From Microvirga splendida (lineage in GTDB: Bacteria > Pseudomonadota > Alphaproteobacteria > Rhizobiales > Beijerinckiaceae): 64,000 nucleotides of DNA. Location of the stretch: the NCBI RefSeq assembly GCF_016427565.1, contig NZ_JAELXT010000011.1, forward strand, positions 62,001 to 126,000. Reading direction: 5' to 3'. The position numbers were made by a program, and so were the translations under genes. This document shows, piece by piece, positions 44,465-54,608 of the stretch; position 1 is the stretch's first letter, and each line of letters begins with the position of its first letter. Below the pieces are notes generated by a model, which saw only the letters and a list, made by a program, of their open reading frames with translations, was not told where the DNA came from and did not search any database.

Positions 44465-46330
44465 ATGGAAGCGCCGATCCTGTCGGTTCGCCAGCTGACA
44501 GTGGATTTCAGCACCGATGCCGGAAACTTCCGAGCGGTCGACGGCCTGACCTTCGACATCCCGAAGGGCAGGACCGTGGCGCTCGTGGGCGAGTCCGGGT
44601 CCGGCAAGTCGGTGACCGCGCAGGCCATCCTCCAGATCCTGTCGAAGAAGGCCCGGATCACGAGCGGCTCTTTGGTCTTCAACGATCCCTCGAACGGCGG
44701 CAGCGTCGACATTGCGGCGCTGCCCGCCGAAAGCGACACCATGCACGCCCTGCGGGGCGGGCGCATCGCCATGATCTTCCAGGAGCCGATGACGTCCCTG
44801 TCCCCGCTCCACACCATCGGCGACCAGATCTCCGAGGCGCTGATGATCCACGCCGACGTGGACCAGGCCACGGCCAGCCGGCGCACCATGGAGGTGCTGG
44901 ACCGGGTGGGCTTCCCCGATCCGAAGCGGGCGCTCGGAACCTACCCGTTCGAACTCTCCGGCGGCCTTCGCCAGCGCGCCATGATCGCCATGGCGCTCAT
45001 CACGCGGCCTGCCCTGCTGATCGCCGACGAGCCGACGACGGCGCTCGACGTGACTACTCAGGCGCAGATCCTCGACCTCATCAAGGAATTGCAGGCTGAG
45101 ACCGGCATGTCGGTTCTGCTCATCACCCACGATCTCGGCGTGGTGGCCAACGTGGCCGACGAGGTGGTGGTGATGTATCGCGGGCGGATCATGGAGGCAG
45201 GCTCGCGGGAGGACATCTTCCGCAATGCCCAGCATCCCTACCTCCAGGCGCTCATGCGCGCGGTGCCGCGCTTCGCCATGGCGGACGACGAGCGCCTGAC
45301 GCCGATCCGCGAGGTGAAGAGCGCAAGCCTCGCAACCGCCCATGCGCCGGAGCGCATCCAGCCGGCAGGCCCGATCCTGAAGGTGGAGCACCTCACGAAA
45401 TCCTTCACGCTCCGGTCCGGCTGGTTCGCAGGCAAGTCGCGCGAGATCCGGGCCGTGAGCGAGGTGGACCTCTCCCTTCCGGCCGGAAAGACCCTGGGGC
45501 TCGTGGGCGAATCCGGCTGCGGCAAGACCACCGTGTCCAAGATGATCATGCGGGCGATCACGCCCAATGCCGGGCACGTGCTGTTCGACGACGGCACCGG
45601 CCCCAAGGACGTGCACAAGCTCGAAGGCGAGGCGCTGACCACCTATCGGCGCTCGGTGCAGTTCATCTTCCAGGACCCGTTCTCGTCCCTCAACCCGCGC
45701 ATGACGGTCTACGAGTTGCTCACCGAGCCCCTGCGCATCCACGACATCGGCACCTCGGACGAGCGCTACGAGCGCGTGAAGCAGCTTCTCGAGATGGTGG
45801 GCCTCGACCAGCGGGCCCTGCGACGCTACCCGCATTCCTTCTCCGGCGGCCAGCGCCAGCGCCTCGGCATCGCCCGGGCGCTCGCCCTCGAACCGCGCGT
45901 CCTGCTCTGCGACGAGCCAGTCTCGGCCCTCGACGTGTCGGTGCAGGCGCAGGTGCTGAACCTGCTCAAGGACCTGCAGGCGGCGCTCGGCCTGTCCTAT
46001 CTCTTCGTGTCGCACAATCTCGCGGTCGTGGACTACATCGCCGACACCATCGCGGTCATGTGCCGGGGCTACATCGTCGAGGAGGCTCCGAAATCCTCCC
46101 TGTTCCGCAACCCGGTTCACCCCTATACTCAGGCGCTTCTCGCGGCCGTGCCCGATCCGGATATCGACCGGCCCCTCGACTTCACCAAGCTGCGGACGGG
46201 CGGCTTCTCGCAGCCCTCCGCATGGCCGGAGCCCTTCCGGATCGAGCCGGGCGAGTTCGGGGTGATGAAGGAAATCGAGCCCGGCCATAAGGTTCGCATG
46301 GGGCGCCTGACAGCCCGGGAGGCTGCATGA
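44465..46330 (+). CDS. peptide-type ABC importer, fused double ATPase
   Basis: Cytoplasmic ATPase (621 aa) of a dipeptide/oligopeptide (Opp/Dpp/Yej) importer in which both nucleotide-binding domains are on one chain. Walker A motifs are GESGSGKS near residue 38 and GESGCGKT near 350; signatures are LSGGLRQR and [26 protein letters not shown] near the end is the usual oligopeptide-ATPase C-terminus. The ATG at 44465 is chosen for its ggaggag; an ATG eight codons upstream lacks one. It overlaps the binding protein gene by four bases and heads a five-gene unit. Confidence 0.93.
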   Translation: MEAPILSVRQLTVDFSTDAGNFRAVDGLTFDIPKGRTVALVGESGSGKSVTAQAILQILSKKARITSGSLVFNDPSNGGSVDIAALPAESDTMHALRGGRIAMIFQEPMTSLSPLHTIGDQISEALMIHADVDQATASRRTMEVLDRVGFPDPKRALGTYPFELSGGLRQRAMIAMALITRPALLIADEPTTALDVTTQAQILDLIKELQAETGMSVLLITHDLGVVANVADEVVVMYRGRIMEAGSREDIFRNAQHPYLQALMRAVPRFAMADDERLTPIREVKSASLATAHAPERIQPAGPILKVEHLTKSFTLRSGWFAGKSREIRAVSEVDLSLPAGKTLGLVGESGCGKTTVSKMIMRAITPNAGHVLFDDGTGPKDVHKLEGEALTTYRRSVQFIFQDPFSSLNPRMTVYELLTEPLRIHDIGTSDERYERVKQLLEMVGLDQRALRRYPHSFSGGQRQRLGIARALALEPRVLLCDEPVSALDVSVQAQVLNLLKDLQAALGLSYLFVSHNLAVVDYIADTIAVMCRGYIVEEAPKSSLFRNPVHPYTQALLAAVPDPDIDRPLDFTKLRTGGFSQPSAWPEPFRIEPGEFGVMKEIEPGHKVRMGRLTAREAA

Positions 46331-48240
46331 TGCTCGACATCCGCAAGACCACGCTCGCTCTTGCTCTGGCATTCGGATGCCTGGCAGGGCCGGCCCTGGC
46401 GCAGGATTACAAGGAGCCGCCCTTCTTCGCCGACCTGCCGCAGGACAAGAAGCTTCCGCCCATGGCCGAGCGGCTTCCGACACCGCCCATCGTGGTCGGC
46501 TCCTCCGGCCAGTACGGCGGCGACATCGTCACCCTGGTACCCCGCCCGCGCGACATCCGCTACATCTCCACCTACACCTACACGCGCCTCGTGGGCTACG
46601 ACCGGAACCTGGATCTCCAGCCCGATCTCCTGGAGAAGTTCGAGAACGAGGACGACCGGGTCTTCACCTTCACCCTGCGCGCCGGCCATCGCTGGTCGGA
46701 CGGCTCGCTCTTCACGGCCGAGGACTTCCGCTACTACTGGGAGGACGTGGCGCACAACCTCGACCTCTCGCCGGCCGGCCCGCCCGAGTTCATGCTGGTG
46801 GACGGAAAGCCTCCCCGCTTCGAGGTGCTCGACGAGCGCACCGTCCGCTACACCTGGGACCAGCCCAATCCGCGCTTCCTGCCGCAGCTTGCAGGTCCCC
46901 TCGATCCCGGCATCTACCGGGCTTCCGCCTATCTCAAGCAGTTTCACGCCAAATACGCCGACAAGACCGCCCTTGAGGAAAAGGCCAAGGAACAGAAGCT
47001 GAAATCCTGGGCGGCGCTCCACAACCGCATGGACGACATGAAGGAGCAGACCAATCCCAATCTGCCGACCCTCATGCCGTGGCGCGTCACCAATGCAGCG
47101 CCGGCGAACCGCTTCGTCTTCGAGCGCAACCCCTATTATCACCGAGTCGATGCCGAGGGCCGGCAGCTTCCTTACGTCGACCGGATCCTGATGGACGTGT
47201 CGGCCAGCGGTCTCTTTGCCGCCAAGGCCAATGCGGGCGAGGAGGACCTGCTGTTCCGCGGCCTCTCCATGGGCGACATTCCCGTGCTGAAGCAGGGCGA
47301 GAAGGCCAAGGGCTACAAGACCCTCCTCTGGCCCTATGCCCGCGGCACGGAGCTTGCGCTCTATCCCAATCTCAACACGGTGGATCCGGTCTGGCGCAAG
47401 CTCAACCGGGATGTCCGCTTCCGCCGCGCCCTGTCGCTCGGCATCGACCGCAGGACGCTCAACAACGCCCTGCTCTTCGGGCTCGGCATCGAGGGCAACA
47501 ACACCATCGTGGCGGAAAGCCCCCTCTTCATGCCGGAGCTGCGCACGAAATACGCGGGCTACGATCCCGCCCAGGCCTCGCGCCTGCTCGACGAGATCGG
47601 CCTGACGAAGCGCAACGGCGCGGGCATCCGCCTGCTGCCGGATGGACGCGAGCTGGAGATCATCGTCGAGACCGACGGTGAGAGCAGCCTCGTGGTGGAC
47701 GGGCTCACCCTCATCGGCGAGTTCTGGCGCGAGGTCGGCGTGCGGCTCTTCGTGAAGCCGCAGGACCGGACGGTGCTGCGCAACCGCTCCTATGCGGGCC
47801 TCACCATGATGGTGGCGGCTCCCGGCCTCGACAATGCCATCCCGACCGCCATCATGCCCCCGACAGAACTTGCCCCCATGCGCCAGGACAATTACGCCTG
47901 GCCGAAATGGGGGCAGTACGTGGAGACCAAGGGCAAGATGGGAGAGCCGGTCGACGTCCCGGAGGCGGAGCGTCTTCTCAAGTCCTATGAGACCTGGATG
48001 ACGACCGGAAACCGGGAGGTTCAGCGGGCGGCATGGCGCGAGATGCTGCAGAACCATGCCGAGAACCAGTGGACCATCGGCACCGTCGCGGGCGCCCTGC
48101 AGCCCATCGTGGTCAGAAACGGCCTGAAGGGACTTCCCGCCAAGGCCCTCTACAGCTGGGAGCCGACGGCGATGCTCGGGATCTACCGGCTGGACGAGGT
48201 CCACTGGAACAAAGCCGCCGGCAAAGAGGCCCGTCGATGA
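46327..48240 (+). CDS. extracellular solute-binding protein, family 5
   Basis: Periplasmic binding protein (637 aa, long for the family) of the peptide-binding SBP_bac_5 type. The signal peptide ends PALAQDYKE near residue 25. Typical body features are FTFTLRAGHRWSDGSLFTAEDF near 115 and VRFRRALSLGIDRRTLNNAL near 365. It should capture an oligopeptide or related solute and deliver it to the permeases encoded next. The ATG overlaps the preceding stop. Confidence 0.93.
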   Translation: MMLDIRKTTLALALAFGCLAGPALAQDYKEPPFFADLPQDKKLPPMAERLPTPPIVVGSSGQYGGDIVTLVPRPRDIRYISTYTYTRLVGYDRNLDLQPDLLEKFENEDDRVFTFTLRAGHRWSDGSLFTAEDFRYYWEDVAHNLDLSPAGPPEFMLVDGKPPRFEVLDERTVRYTWDQPNPRFLPQLAGPLDPGIYRASAYLKQFHAKYADKTALEEKAKEQKLKSWAALHNRMDDMKEQTNPNLPTLMPWRVTNAAPANRFVFERNPYYHRVDAEGRQLPYVDRILMDVSASGLFAAKANAGEEDLLFRGLSMGDIPVLKQGEKAKGYKTLLWPYARGTELALYPNLNTVDPVWRKLNRDVRFRRALSLGIDRRTLNNALLFGLGIEGNNTIVAESPLFMPELRTKYAGYDPAQASRLLDEIGLTKRNGAGIRLLPDGRELEIIVETDGESSLVVDGLTLIGEFWREVGVRLFVKPQDRTVLRNRSYAGLTMMVAAPGLDNAIPTAIMPPTELAPMRQDNYAWPKWGQYVETKGKMGEPVDVPEAERLLKSYETWMTTGNREVQRAAWREMLQNHAENQWTIGTVAGALQPIVVRNGLKGLPAKALYSWEPTAMLGIYRLDEVHWNKAAGKEARR

Positions 48241-49256
48241 TCCGCTTCCTGTTGCGTCGCATCGCCACCATGGCGGTGACCCTGCTGATCATTTCGGCCC
48301 TGGTGTTCTTCATCATCAAGCTGCCGCCGGGCGACTTCCTGACCAACCAGATCGCCGAGCTGAGGGCCCAGGGCGAATCCGCCTCCATCGCCAAGGCGGA
48401 GTTCCTGATCCGGCAATACGGCCTCGACAGGCCGGCCTGGCAGCAATACCTGGTCTGGCTCGGGGTGATGCCGGGACCGAACGGCTTCTCCGGCCTCTTG
48501 CAGGGCGACTGGGGCTGGTCGTTCGAATACGACAAGCCCGTCGTCGACGTGGTGGGCGATGCCCTGTGGCTGACGCTTCTCGTCAACTTCGCGGTGGTGA
48601 TCTTCATTCACGTGGTGGCGATCCCGATCGCGATCTATTCGGCCACGCGGCAATATTCCATGGGCGACTACATCGCGACCTTCATCGGCTATATCGGGCT
48701 CGCGACCCCGAGCTTCCTGCTCGCGCTGATCCTGCTCTACTACATGAACCGCTGGTTCGGCATTTCCATCGGCGGGCTGTACGACGCGCATTATGCGGGC
48801 GAGCCCTGGACCTGGGACAAGATCCAGTCCCTTCTCTCCCACCTGGTGGTGCCCACGGTGGTCATCGGGCTCGGCGGAACCGCCGCCATGATCCGTCGCA
48901 TGCGCGCGAACCTCCTCGACGAACTCGGCAAGCAGTACTACGTGACCGCCAAGGCGAAAGGGCTCGGCCCCACCAAGGCGCTCGTGAAATATCCCTTCCG
49001 CATGTCGCTCAACCCGTTCATCGCCGATATCGGCAATCTCCTGCCGCAGCTCGTCTCGGGCTCCGTGCTCGTCTCGCTGGTCCTGAGTCTGCCGACGGTC
49101 GGGCCGATCCTCCTGAGCGCGCTCAAGAGCCAGGATCAGTTCCTCGCCGGCTTCATCCTGATGTTCGTCGCGGTGCTCACCGTCGTCGGCATGCTGGTCT
49201 CCGACCTGCTGCTGGCATGGCTCGACCCGCGCATCCGCATGGGAGGCGCACGATGA
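48237..49256 (+). CDS. ABC importer permease 1 (DppB/OppB type)
   Basis: Inner-membrane permease (339 aa). It starts MIRFLLRRIATMAVTLL, the hallmark of DppB-type permeases, and has six hydrophobic segments. The ATPase-coupling EAA-like loop is near residue 230 (LLDELGKQYYVTAKAKGLG). The ATG overlaps the binding protein stop (ATGA) and its own stop overlaps the next start. It pairs with permease 2 to form the channel. Confidence 0.93.
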   Translation: MIRFLLRRIATMAVTLLIISALVFFIIKLPPGDFLTNQIAELRAQGESASIAKAEFLIRQYGLDRPAWQQYLVWLGVMPGPNGFSGLLQGDWGWSFEYDKPVVDVVGDALWLTLLVNFAVVIFIHVVAIPIAIYSATRQYSMGDYIATFIGYIGLATPSFLLALILLYYMNRWFGISIGGLYDAHYAGEPWTWDKIQSLLSHLVVPTVVIGLGGTAAMIRRMRANLLDELGKQYYVTAKAKGLGPTKALVKYPFRMSLNPFIADIGNLLPQLVSGSVLVSLVLSLPTVGPILLSALKSQDQFLAGFILMFVAVLTVVGMLVSDLLLAWLDPRIRMGGAR

Positions 49257-50416
49257 ACAACGTCGTGACCTCCAGGCGGCACTACGTCGATCCCGCGCCC
49301 TTCGATCCGGGCGCCACGGAACCCGTCGGCACGGAGAACGAAAACTTCTATCGCGCCTCCTCGTGGCAGTTGATGTGGTGGAAGTTCCGGCGGCACAAGG
49401 TGGCCCTCGCCGCCGCCTTCGTGCTGCTGGCCTTCTACGCGCTCGTGCCCTTCGTCGAAGTGGTCGCGCCCTACAACCAGACCAAGCGGCACGGCGACTT
49501 CCTCTATGCCCCGCCGCAGGGCATCCACCTGATGCACGAGGGACGCTTCATCGGCCCCTTCGTGTATCCCTACAATTACAGCTTCGACCTGGAGAACTTC
49601 CGGCGCGTCTACACGGCCGACACCTCGAGGCCGCAGCCGATCCGCTTCCTGTGCCGGGGCGACGACTACGAGTTCTGGGGGATGTGGCAGGCGAACCTTC
49701 ACCTGGTCTGCCCGCCGGAAGACGGCACCATGTTCCTGCTCGGCACCGACCGGCTCGGACGAGACCTGCTCTCGCGCATCATCTACGGGGCGCGGATCTC
49801 GCTCACCATCGGCATCGTGGGCATCGCGGTCTCGTTCACCCTGGGGCTCTTCTTCGGCGGGCTCGCCGGCTATCTCGGCGGCTGGGTCGATCACGTGATC
49901 CAGCGCATGATCGAGATCCTGCGCTCCCTGCCGGAGCTGCCCCTGTGGCTCGCGCTCTCCGCTGCCCTGCCGCCGAACTGGAGCCCGATCCTGGTCTTCT
50001 TCGGCATCACGATCATCCTCGGCCTGCTCGACTGGCCGGGCCTCGCCCGCGCGGTGCGCTCGAAGCTGCTTTCGCTGCGCGAGGAGGATTTCGTGAAGGC
50101 CGCCGAGTTGATGGGCGCCTCCAAGCAGCGCGTGATCGCGCGCCATCTCATCCCGAACTTCATGAGCCACCTGATCGCCTCGGCGACGCTGTCGATCCCC
50201 TCGATGATCCTCGGCGAAACCGCCCTCTCCTTCTTAGGATTAGGCCTGCGCCCACCGGTGACGAGCTGGGGCGTCCTGCTCAACGAGGCGCAGAACTTGG
50301 CTGCCGTGCAGCTGCATCCCTGGCTTCTGTTCCCGATGCTTCCCGTGGTGCTCGTCGTGCTTGCCTTCAACTTCATGGGCGACGGTCTGCGCGACGCAGC
50401 GGACCCGTATCATTAG
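49253..50416 (+). CDS. ABC importer permease 2 (DppC/OppC type)
   Basis: Inner-membrane permease (387 aa) with an N-terminal cytoplasmic extension, a first helix near 50-70, a large periplasmic loop (about 75-165, with WGMWQANLHLVCPP), then LGTDRLGRDLLSRIIYGARIS, typical of DppC. The EAA loop is EEDFVKAAELMGASKQRVI. The large periplasmic loop is longer than in E. coli DppC and may aid capture of the binding protein (inference). The ATG overlaps the previous stop. Confidence 0.93.
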   Translation: MNNVVTSRRHYVDPAPFDPGATEPVGTENENFYRASSWQLMWWKFRRHKVALAAAFVLLAFYALVPFVEVVAPYNQTKRHGDFLYAPPQGIHLMHEGRFIGPFVYPYNYSFDLENFRRVYTADTSRPQPIRFLCRGDDYEFWGMWQANLHLVCPPEDGTMFLLGTDRLGRDLLSRIIYGARISLTIGIVGIAVSFTLGLFFGGLAGYLGGWVDHVIQRMIEILRSLPELPLWLALSAALPPNWSPILVFFGITIILGLLDWPGLARAVRSKLLSLREEDFVKAAELMGASKQRVIARHLIPNFMSHLIASATLSIPSMILGETALSFLGLGLRPPVTSWGVLLNEAQNLAAVQLHPWLLFPMLPVVLVVLAFNFMGDGLRDAADPYH

Positions 50417-50489
50417 GCGAATGGCCTGTTGTCCTCGATCCGAGGGAATGCGAGACATCCTGCATCGATGAAGATGGCAGAGGTGTTTC

Positions 50490-51437
50490 GTGGCCGAATA
50501 CCGGATTGATGCGTCGCCCGAGAGCGTTCACTGGGGTTATTTCGATGCGGGCATTCCCCCCCGCCTTACGGTCAACTCCGGCGACACGGTTACGATCTCG
50601 ACCGTGTCTGGCGGCCCGGAGGCGATGCCGAAGGCGCCCTTTGTCATCCCGCAAGCGCTGTCGGATATTCATGCGGCTCACAAGCCGAAGCTGCCGGGCC
50701 ACATCTGCACCGGCCCGGTCGCCGTGCGCGGCGCCAAGGCCGGTCAGGTTCTCGAGGTCCGCATCAAGGACATCCAGCTGCATTACGACTGGGGCTTCAC
50801 CTATTCCGCTCCGCAGAAAGGTGCCCTGCCCGACGATTTCGATGAGATCCATTTCATGACGATCCCGCTGAATCACGAGCGGATGACAGGCAAGCTGCCC
50901 TGGGGCCTGGAGCTGCCCTTGAAGCCCTTCTTCGGCGTGATGGCCGTGGCGCCGCCGGCTGCCTGGGGAGCACTCAGCACCCTGCCGCCGCGTCGCAACG
51001 GCGGAAATCTCGACAACAAGGAGCTGGTGGCCGGCACCACGCTCTATCTGCCGATCCATGTGGATGGAGCCCTATTCTCGGTCGGCGACGGCCATGGCGT
51101 GCAGGGCGACGGCGAGGTCTGCGTCACGGCCATCGAGACCGGCCTCATCGGCACCTTCGAGCTGCATCTGCGCGAGAGCATGCACCTCACCTGGCCCATG
51201 GCCGAGACTCAGACGCACATCATGACCATGGCGTTCGATCCGGATCTCGACGATTGCGTGGTCATCGCGCTGCGCTCCATGATCGACCTGATCGTCGAAC
51301 GCACAGGCATCACCAAGGCAGAGGCCTATGCCCTGTGCAGCCTCGCGGCCGATCTGCGCATCACCCAGGTGGTCAACGGCAACAAGGGCGTCCACGTGAT
51401 GCTCGACAAGAGCCTGCTGCAGAAGGCGCAGCGCTAA
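50490..51437 (+). CDS. acetamidase/formamidase family protein
   Basis: Soluble amidohydrolase (315 aa) of the acetamidase/formamidase (FmdA_AmdA) family, hydrolysing short amides to acid and ammonia. Family features include GYFDAGIPPRLTVNSGD, LPGHICTGPVAVRGAKAGQVLEV, and DVHVDG-like LPIHVDGALFSVGDGHGVQGDGE, where the conserved acid and His residues cluster. GTG 50490 is the start. It follows the permease gene by 73 bases on the same strand, so the amide substrate may enter through that importer (inference). The end overlaps the convergent DUF763 gene by four bases. Confidence 0.92.
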   Translation: MAEYRIDASPESVHWGYFDAGIPPRLTVNSGDTVTISTVSGGPEAMPKAPFVIPQALSDIHAAHKPKLPGHICTGPVAVRGAKAGQVLEVRIKDIQLHYDWGFTYSAPQKGALPDDFDEIHFMTIPLNHERMTGKLPWGLELPLKPFFGVMAVAPPAAWGALSTLPPRRNGGNLDNKELVAGTTLYLPIHVDGALFSVGDGHGVQGDGEVCVTAIETGLIGTFELHLRESMHLTWPMAETQTHIMTMAFDPDLDDCVVIALRSMIDLIVERTGITKAEAYALCSLAADLRITQVVNGNKGVHVMLDKSLLQKAQR

Positions 51438-52678
51438 ATATTCTCTGGCGGCGGCTCCTCGCCGAAGATGGAGCGGCCGCCATACGCATGGGATTTCGCT
51501 GTCTCCTGACGGATGTGCTCTTCGACGTCCGGGCCGGTGGCATGGCGCTCGAGCGCGCGCGCCTGATCATCCAGACGCTTCAAAGCAAAGAGCTCCTCCT
51601 GCTGTCCGAGCTTCGCTTTCTGGACGGCGGATTTCAGCACGCGAATGGTTTCGTCATAGACCCGCACCGGCACCGGATACGGGTGCCGATCCTTGCCGCC
51701 ATGGGCAAGAGAGAAGCGGGCGGGATCGCTGAAGCGGCAGGGCGTGCCGTGCACGACCTCGGCCACCATGGCAAGCGCCTCGACGGTACGCGGCCCAACG
51801 CCTGGAGTCATCAGGAGATCGGAAAAGTCTTCAGGCCCGCGATCGGCCGCGGCCGCGAGGGTTCCGTGGAGCCGTCGCAGCACCACGTCCTTTGCGCGAA
51901 CATCGTGATGCTCCGGCATCACCAGATGCGGCAGCAGCGGCTGCGAGCTCGCGACCGGCGCCGCCTCGCGCTCTTCAAGCGCCAGGAATTTGCGGGCGAT
52001 GGTGTCGGGTCCCAGCGAACCGAGGAGATCGATCTGCGCCTTGCGCGAGGCCGCAGCCCGTCGGTCGGTGAGATTGACGATGATGCCCTGCGCCTTGCCG
52101 TCGATCGCCGTATGCGGCTCGTCGACGAAGCTCTTCAAATCCTCGGACAGCCAATGATAGCGGCGTGCCAGCCGCGATGCATCGTTCATCCCCTGCTGGA
52201 CCACGGCCCATTTGCCGTCATCCGTGACGATGAAGCCGTGGAGATAGAGATCGAATCCGTCCTGGATCGCCGCGCTGTCGACCTTCGCCACCAGCCGGCT
52301 CGCCTGCGCGAGCGCCGCGCCGTCGAAGCCCACGCGCTCGCCAATGGCGACGAGCTCGTGCGGCGTCTGTCGCGAATGCTTTCCGCGTCCGCCGCAGACA
52401 TGGATGCCGAGCTCCTGCGACAGCGGGGTCAGTCCGCGCTTGAGGGCGCCGATGACGCTGGTGGTGATGCCGGAGGAATGCCAGTCCATGCCCATCACCG
52501 CGCCGAAGGATTGGAACCAGAACGGATGCGCCAGCCGGCGCAGCAGCTCGTCGCGTCCGTAATGATGCACGATGGCCTCGCTCACCACGCCGCCGAGGCG
52601 CGTCATGCGGTCCGCCAGCCATTTCGGCACATGGCCGGAATGGAGCGGCAGATCGGCGCTTCCGGCGCGCTTGGCCAT
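51434..52678 (-). CDS. DUF763 family protein with helix-hairpin-helix
   Basis: A 414-residue protein of DUF763, a family shared by archaea and some bacteria with no established function. The start MAKRAGSADLPLHSGHVPKWL is the family N-terminus, which places the start at 52678. GITTSVIGALKRGLTP and GMNDASRLARRYHW follow. LMTPGVGPRTVEALAMVAEVV near residue 270 is a helix-hairpin-helix, hinting at DNA binding. The C-terminal 90 residues are charged and helical. It stands alone on its strand, convergent with the amidase gene. Confidence 0.88.
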   Translation of the reverse strand: MAKRAGSADLPLHSGHVPKWLADRMTRLGGVVSEAIVHHYGRDELLRRLAHPFWFQSFGAVMGMDWHSSGITTSVIGALKRGLTPLSQELGIHVCGGRGKHSRQTPHELVAIGERVGFDGAALAQASRLVAKVDSAAIQDGFDLYLHGFIVTDDGKWAVVQQGMNDASRLARRYHWLSEDLKSFVDEPHTAIDGKAQGIIVNLTDRRAAASRKAQIDLLGSLGPDTIARKFLALEEREAAPVASSQPLLPHLVMPEHHDVRAKDVVLRRLHGTLAAAADRGPEDFSDLLMTPGVGPRTVEALAMVAEVVHGTPCRFSDPARFSLAHGGKDRHPYPVPVRVYDETIRVLKSAVQKAKLGQQEELFALKRLDDQARALERHATGPDVEEHIRQETAKSHAYGGRSIFGEEPPPENI

Positions 52679-52749
52679 CGGACGTTCTCTCCTCGAAGCC
52701 TGAATGTAGCAGCAGGGCTCATGCCATGAACCAACACGGTGGACCACTG

Positions 52750-52779
52750 CGCAAGAAAAAGGCGCCCGAAGGCGCCTTA
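52750..52779 (-). terminator. rho-independent terminator of the DEAD-box helicase gene
   Basis: Stem aaggcgcc / ggcgcctt (arms 52759-52766 and 52771-52778). Read on the - strand it is followed by tttcttgcgc, so it terminates the helicase gene that stops at 52787. Confidence 0.88.
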
Positions 52780-52786
52780 AACTGTC

Positions 52787-54301
52787 TTAGCGACGACGGG
52801 GGCTCTTTTCGAGCCAGGCCACCTGGGCGCCGTCTCCGCGGCGGCCATCTTGGCGGGCTGCGGCAGGCTTTGCCTGTGCGGGGCGTTGACCCTGCGCAGG
52901 CCGTTGGCCTTGAGCCGGACGCTGGCCCTGCGCAGGACGCTGCTGGTTCCCTGTCGGCTGGCCGCCCTGCGGCTGACCGTTGCCTGCGGGTTTGCCACCG
53001 CGACCGCGACGGCGCTTCGGCCCACGGTCGGCATTCGGATCGGCACTGCGCGGTTGGCCATGCCCCTGATGCCCGCGGGCATGCGGAGCTGCGCGGCCCC
53101 GCGGCTGACCGTTGCGCCCGGACTGCTCGCGGCGCGGCTCGGAAGCCTCGGACACGGCGGAACCGGCAGGAAGACCCTCGGGGAGCGGCATGACCGGCAC
53201 CTTCAGGCGGGTCAGCTTCTCGATGTCCTTGAGGTAGGCCTTCTCCTCGTCGTTGCAGAACGAGATCGCGGAACCCGTGGCGCCTGCGCGGGCCGTGCGG
53301 CCGATGCGGTGGACGTAAGACTCGGGCACGTTCGGCAGGTCGTAGTTGATGACGTGGGACACGCCCTCGACGTCGATGCCGCGGGCCGCGATATCGGTGG
53401 CCACCAGCACACGGCACGAGCCGTCGCGGAAGCCCGCAAGCGCACGCTCGCGCTGCGGCTGGGACTTGTTGCCGTGGATGGCAGCGCCCGCGATGCCGGC
53501 CTTGTCGAGGCCGCGCACCACCTTGTCCGCCCCGTGCTTGGTGCGGGTGAAGACGAGAACGCGGTCGATGCTCGGGTCGCGCAGGAGCGTCTCGAGCAGA
53601 ACCTGCTTGCGGCCGGTCTGCACGAAGATCACGCTCTGCTCCACGCGCTCGGCAGTCGTCGCCACCGGGGTGACCGCCACATGGGCCGGGTTGCGCAGGA
53701 ACGATTCAGCCAGCGTCGAGATCGTCTTCGGCATGGTGGCCGAGAAGAACAGGCTCTGACGCTCCTTCGGCAGCAGGGTCACGATGCGCTTCAACGCATG
53801 GATGAAGCCGAGGTCGAGCATCTGGTCGGCCTCGTCGAGTACGAGGATCTCGATCTCGCGCAAGGTCAGCGCCCTGCGGTCGATGAGGTCGATCAAGCGG
53901 CCCGGCGTGGCGACGAGCACGTCGACGCCATTGGCCAGCGCCTTCTCCTGGCGGGAGATGGTCACGCCGCCGAACACCACTTCCGTGGTGAGACGCAGGT
54001 TGCGGCCATAGGCCTTGAAGCTGTCGGCGATCTGGCTCGCCAGCTCGCGGGTCGGGCTGAGCACGAGCACGCGGGGGCTCTTCGGCTTACGCGGCTTCGG
54101 GCTCTCAGACAGGCGATGCAGGATCGGCAGCGCGAAGGCGGCCGTCTTGCCGGTGCCGGTCTGGGCGATGCCGCACACGTCGCGGCCTTCCATGGCGTAG
54201 GGAATGGTCTGGGCCTGGATCGGGGTGGGCTTCTCATAGCCCTCGGCCGTCAGGGCCTTCAGGATCGGCTGGGCCAATCCGAAATCGGTGAAGAGTGTCA
54301 A
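52787..54301 (-). CDS. rhlE: DEAD-box RNA helicase, RhlE type
   Basis: ATP-dependent RNA helicase of about 504 residues used in ribosome assembly and RNA turnover. Motifs in order: Q motif GYEKPTPIQ, Walker A AQTGTGKT, LVLDEADQML, SAT in FFSATMPK, and HRIGRTAR. The C-terminal tail from about residue 390 is basic, Gly/Gln/Pro-rich, and has four tandem copies of a QRPAQG-type unit. I choose TTG at 54301, since family members begin just before FTDFGLAQPILKAL; an ATG at 54406 would add 35 residues with no family match. Its own terminator follows. Confidence 0.93.
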   Translation of the reverse strand: MTLFTDFGLAQPILKALTAEGYEKPTPIQAQTIPYAMEGRDVCGIAQTGTGKTAAFALPILHRLSESPKPRKPKSPRVLVLSPTRELASQIADSFKAYGRNLRLTTEVVFGGVTISRQEKALANGVDVLVATPGRLIDLIDRRALTLREIEILVLDEADQMLDLGFIHALKRIVTLLPKERQSLFFSATMPKTISTLAESFLRNPAHVAVTPVATTAERVEQSVIFVQTGRKQVLLETLLRDPSIDRVLVFTRTKHGADKVVRGLDKAGIAGAAIHGNKSQPQRERALAGFRDGSCRVLVATDIAARGIDVEGVSHVINYDLPNVPESYVHRIGRTARAGATGSAISFCNDEEKAYLKDIEKLTRLKVPVMPLPEGLPAGSAVSEASEPRREQSGRNGQPRGRAAPHARGHQGHGQPRSADPNADRGPKRRRGRGGKPAGNGQPQGGQPTGNQQRPAQGQRPAQGQRPAQGQRPAQAKPAAARQDGRRGDGAQVAWLEKSPRRR

Positions 54302-54608
54302 AGTGTAACTTTCGAACGGATGCGGTGAGCCGCAAAGCAGGTTCGGCTTGGATAAAGCAAAGGCGCTTCTGGGCTCTTTGGGAAACAGCCCGCGTGATGG
54401 GGCCATCTTATGAGGGAGCGATTGAAGAAGGGGACCGGGGTCTTCGCCTTATCGCGATTATCCGTCACGCAGTCCCGCTCAAGCGGCCCGGTATGCCGGT
54501 CGCCGTCGCCTGCTGTGCATATGGGGGTTGAGCGCGGCAAAGTCAACGAGTTTACTGCAGGGGATTAATTCTCCCCGGGAGGAGCGGGTGAGCGCACGGC
54601 TCGGCTAT

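Noticed and set aside
52855..52960. Short direct repeats considered as a CRISPR or VNTR array
   Set aside because: They are in frame within the helicase tail and encode a repeated QRPAQG unit; there are no unique spacers.
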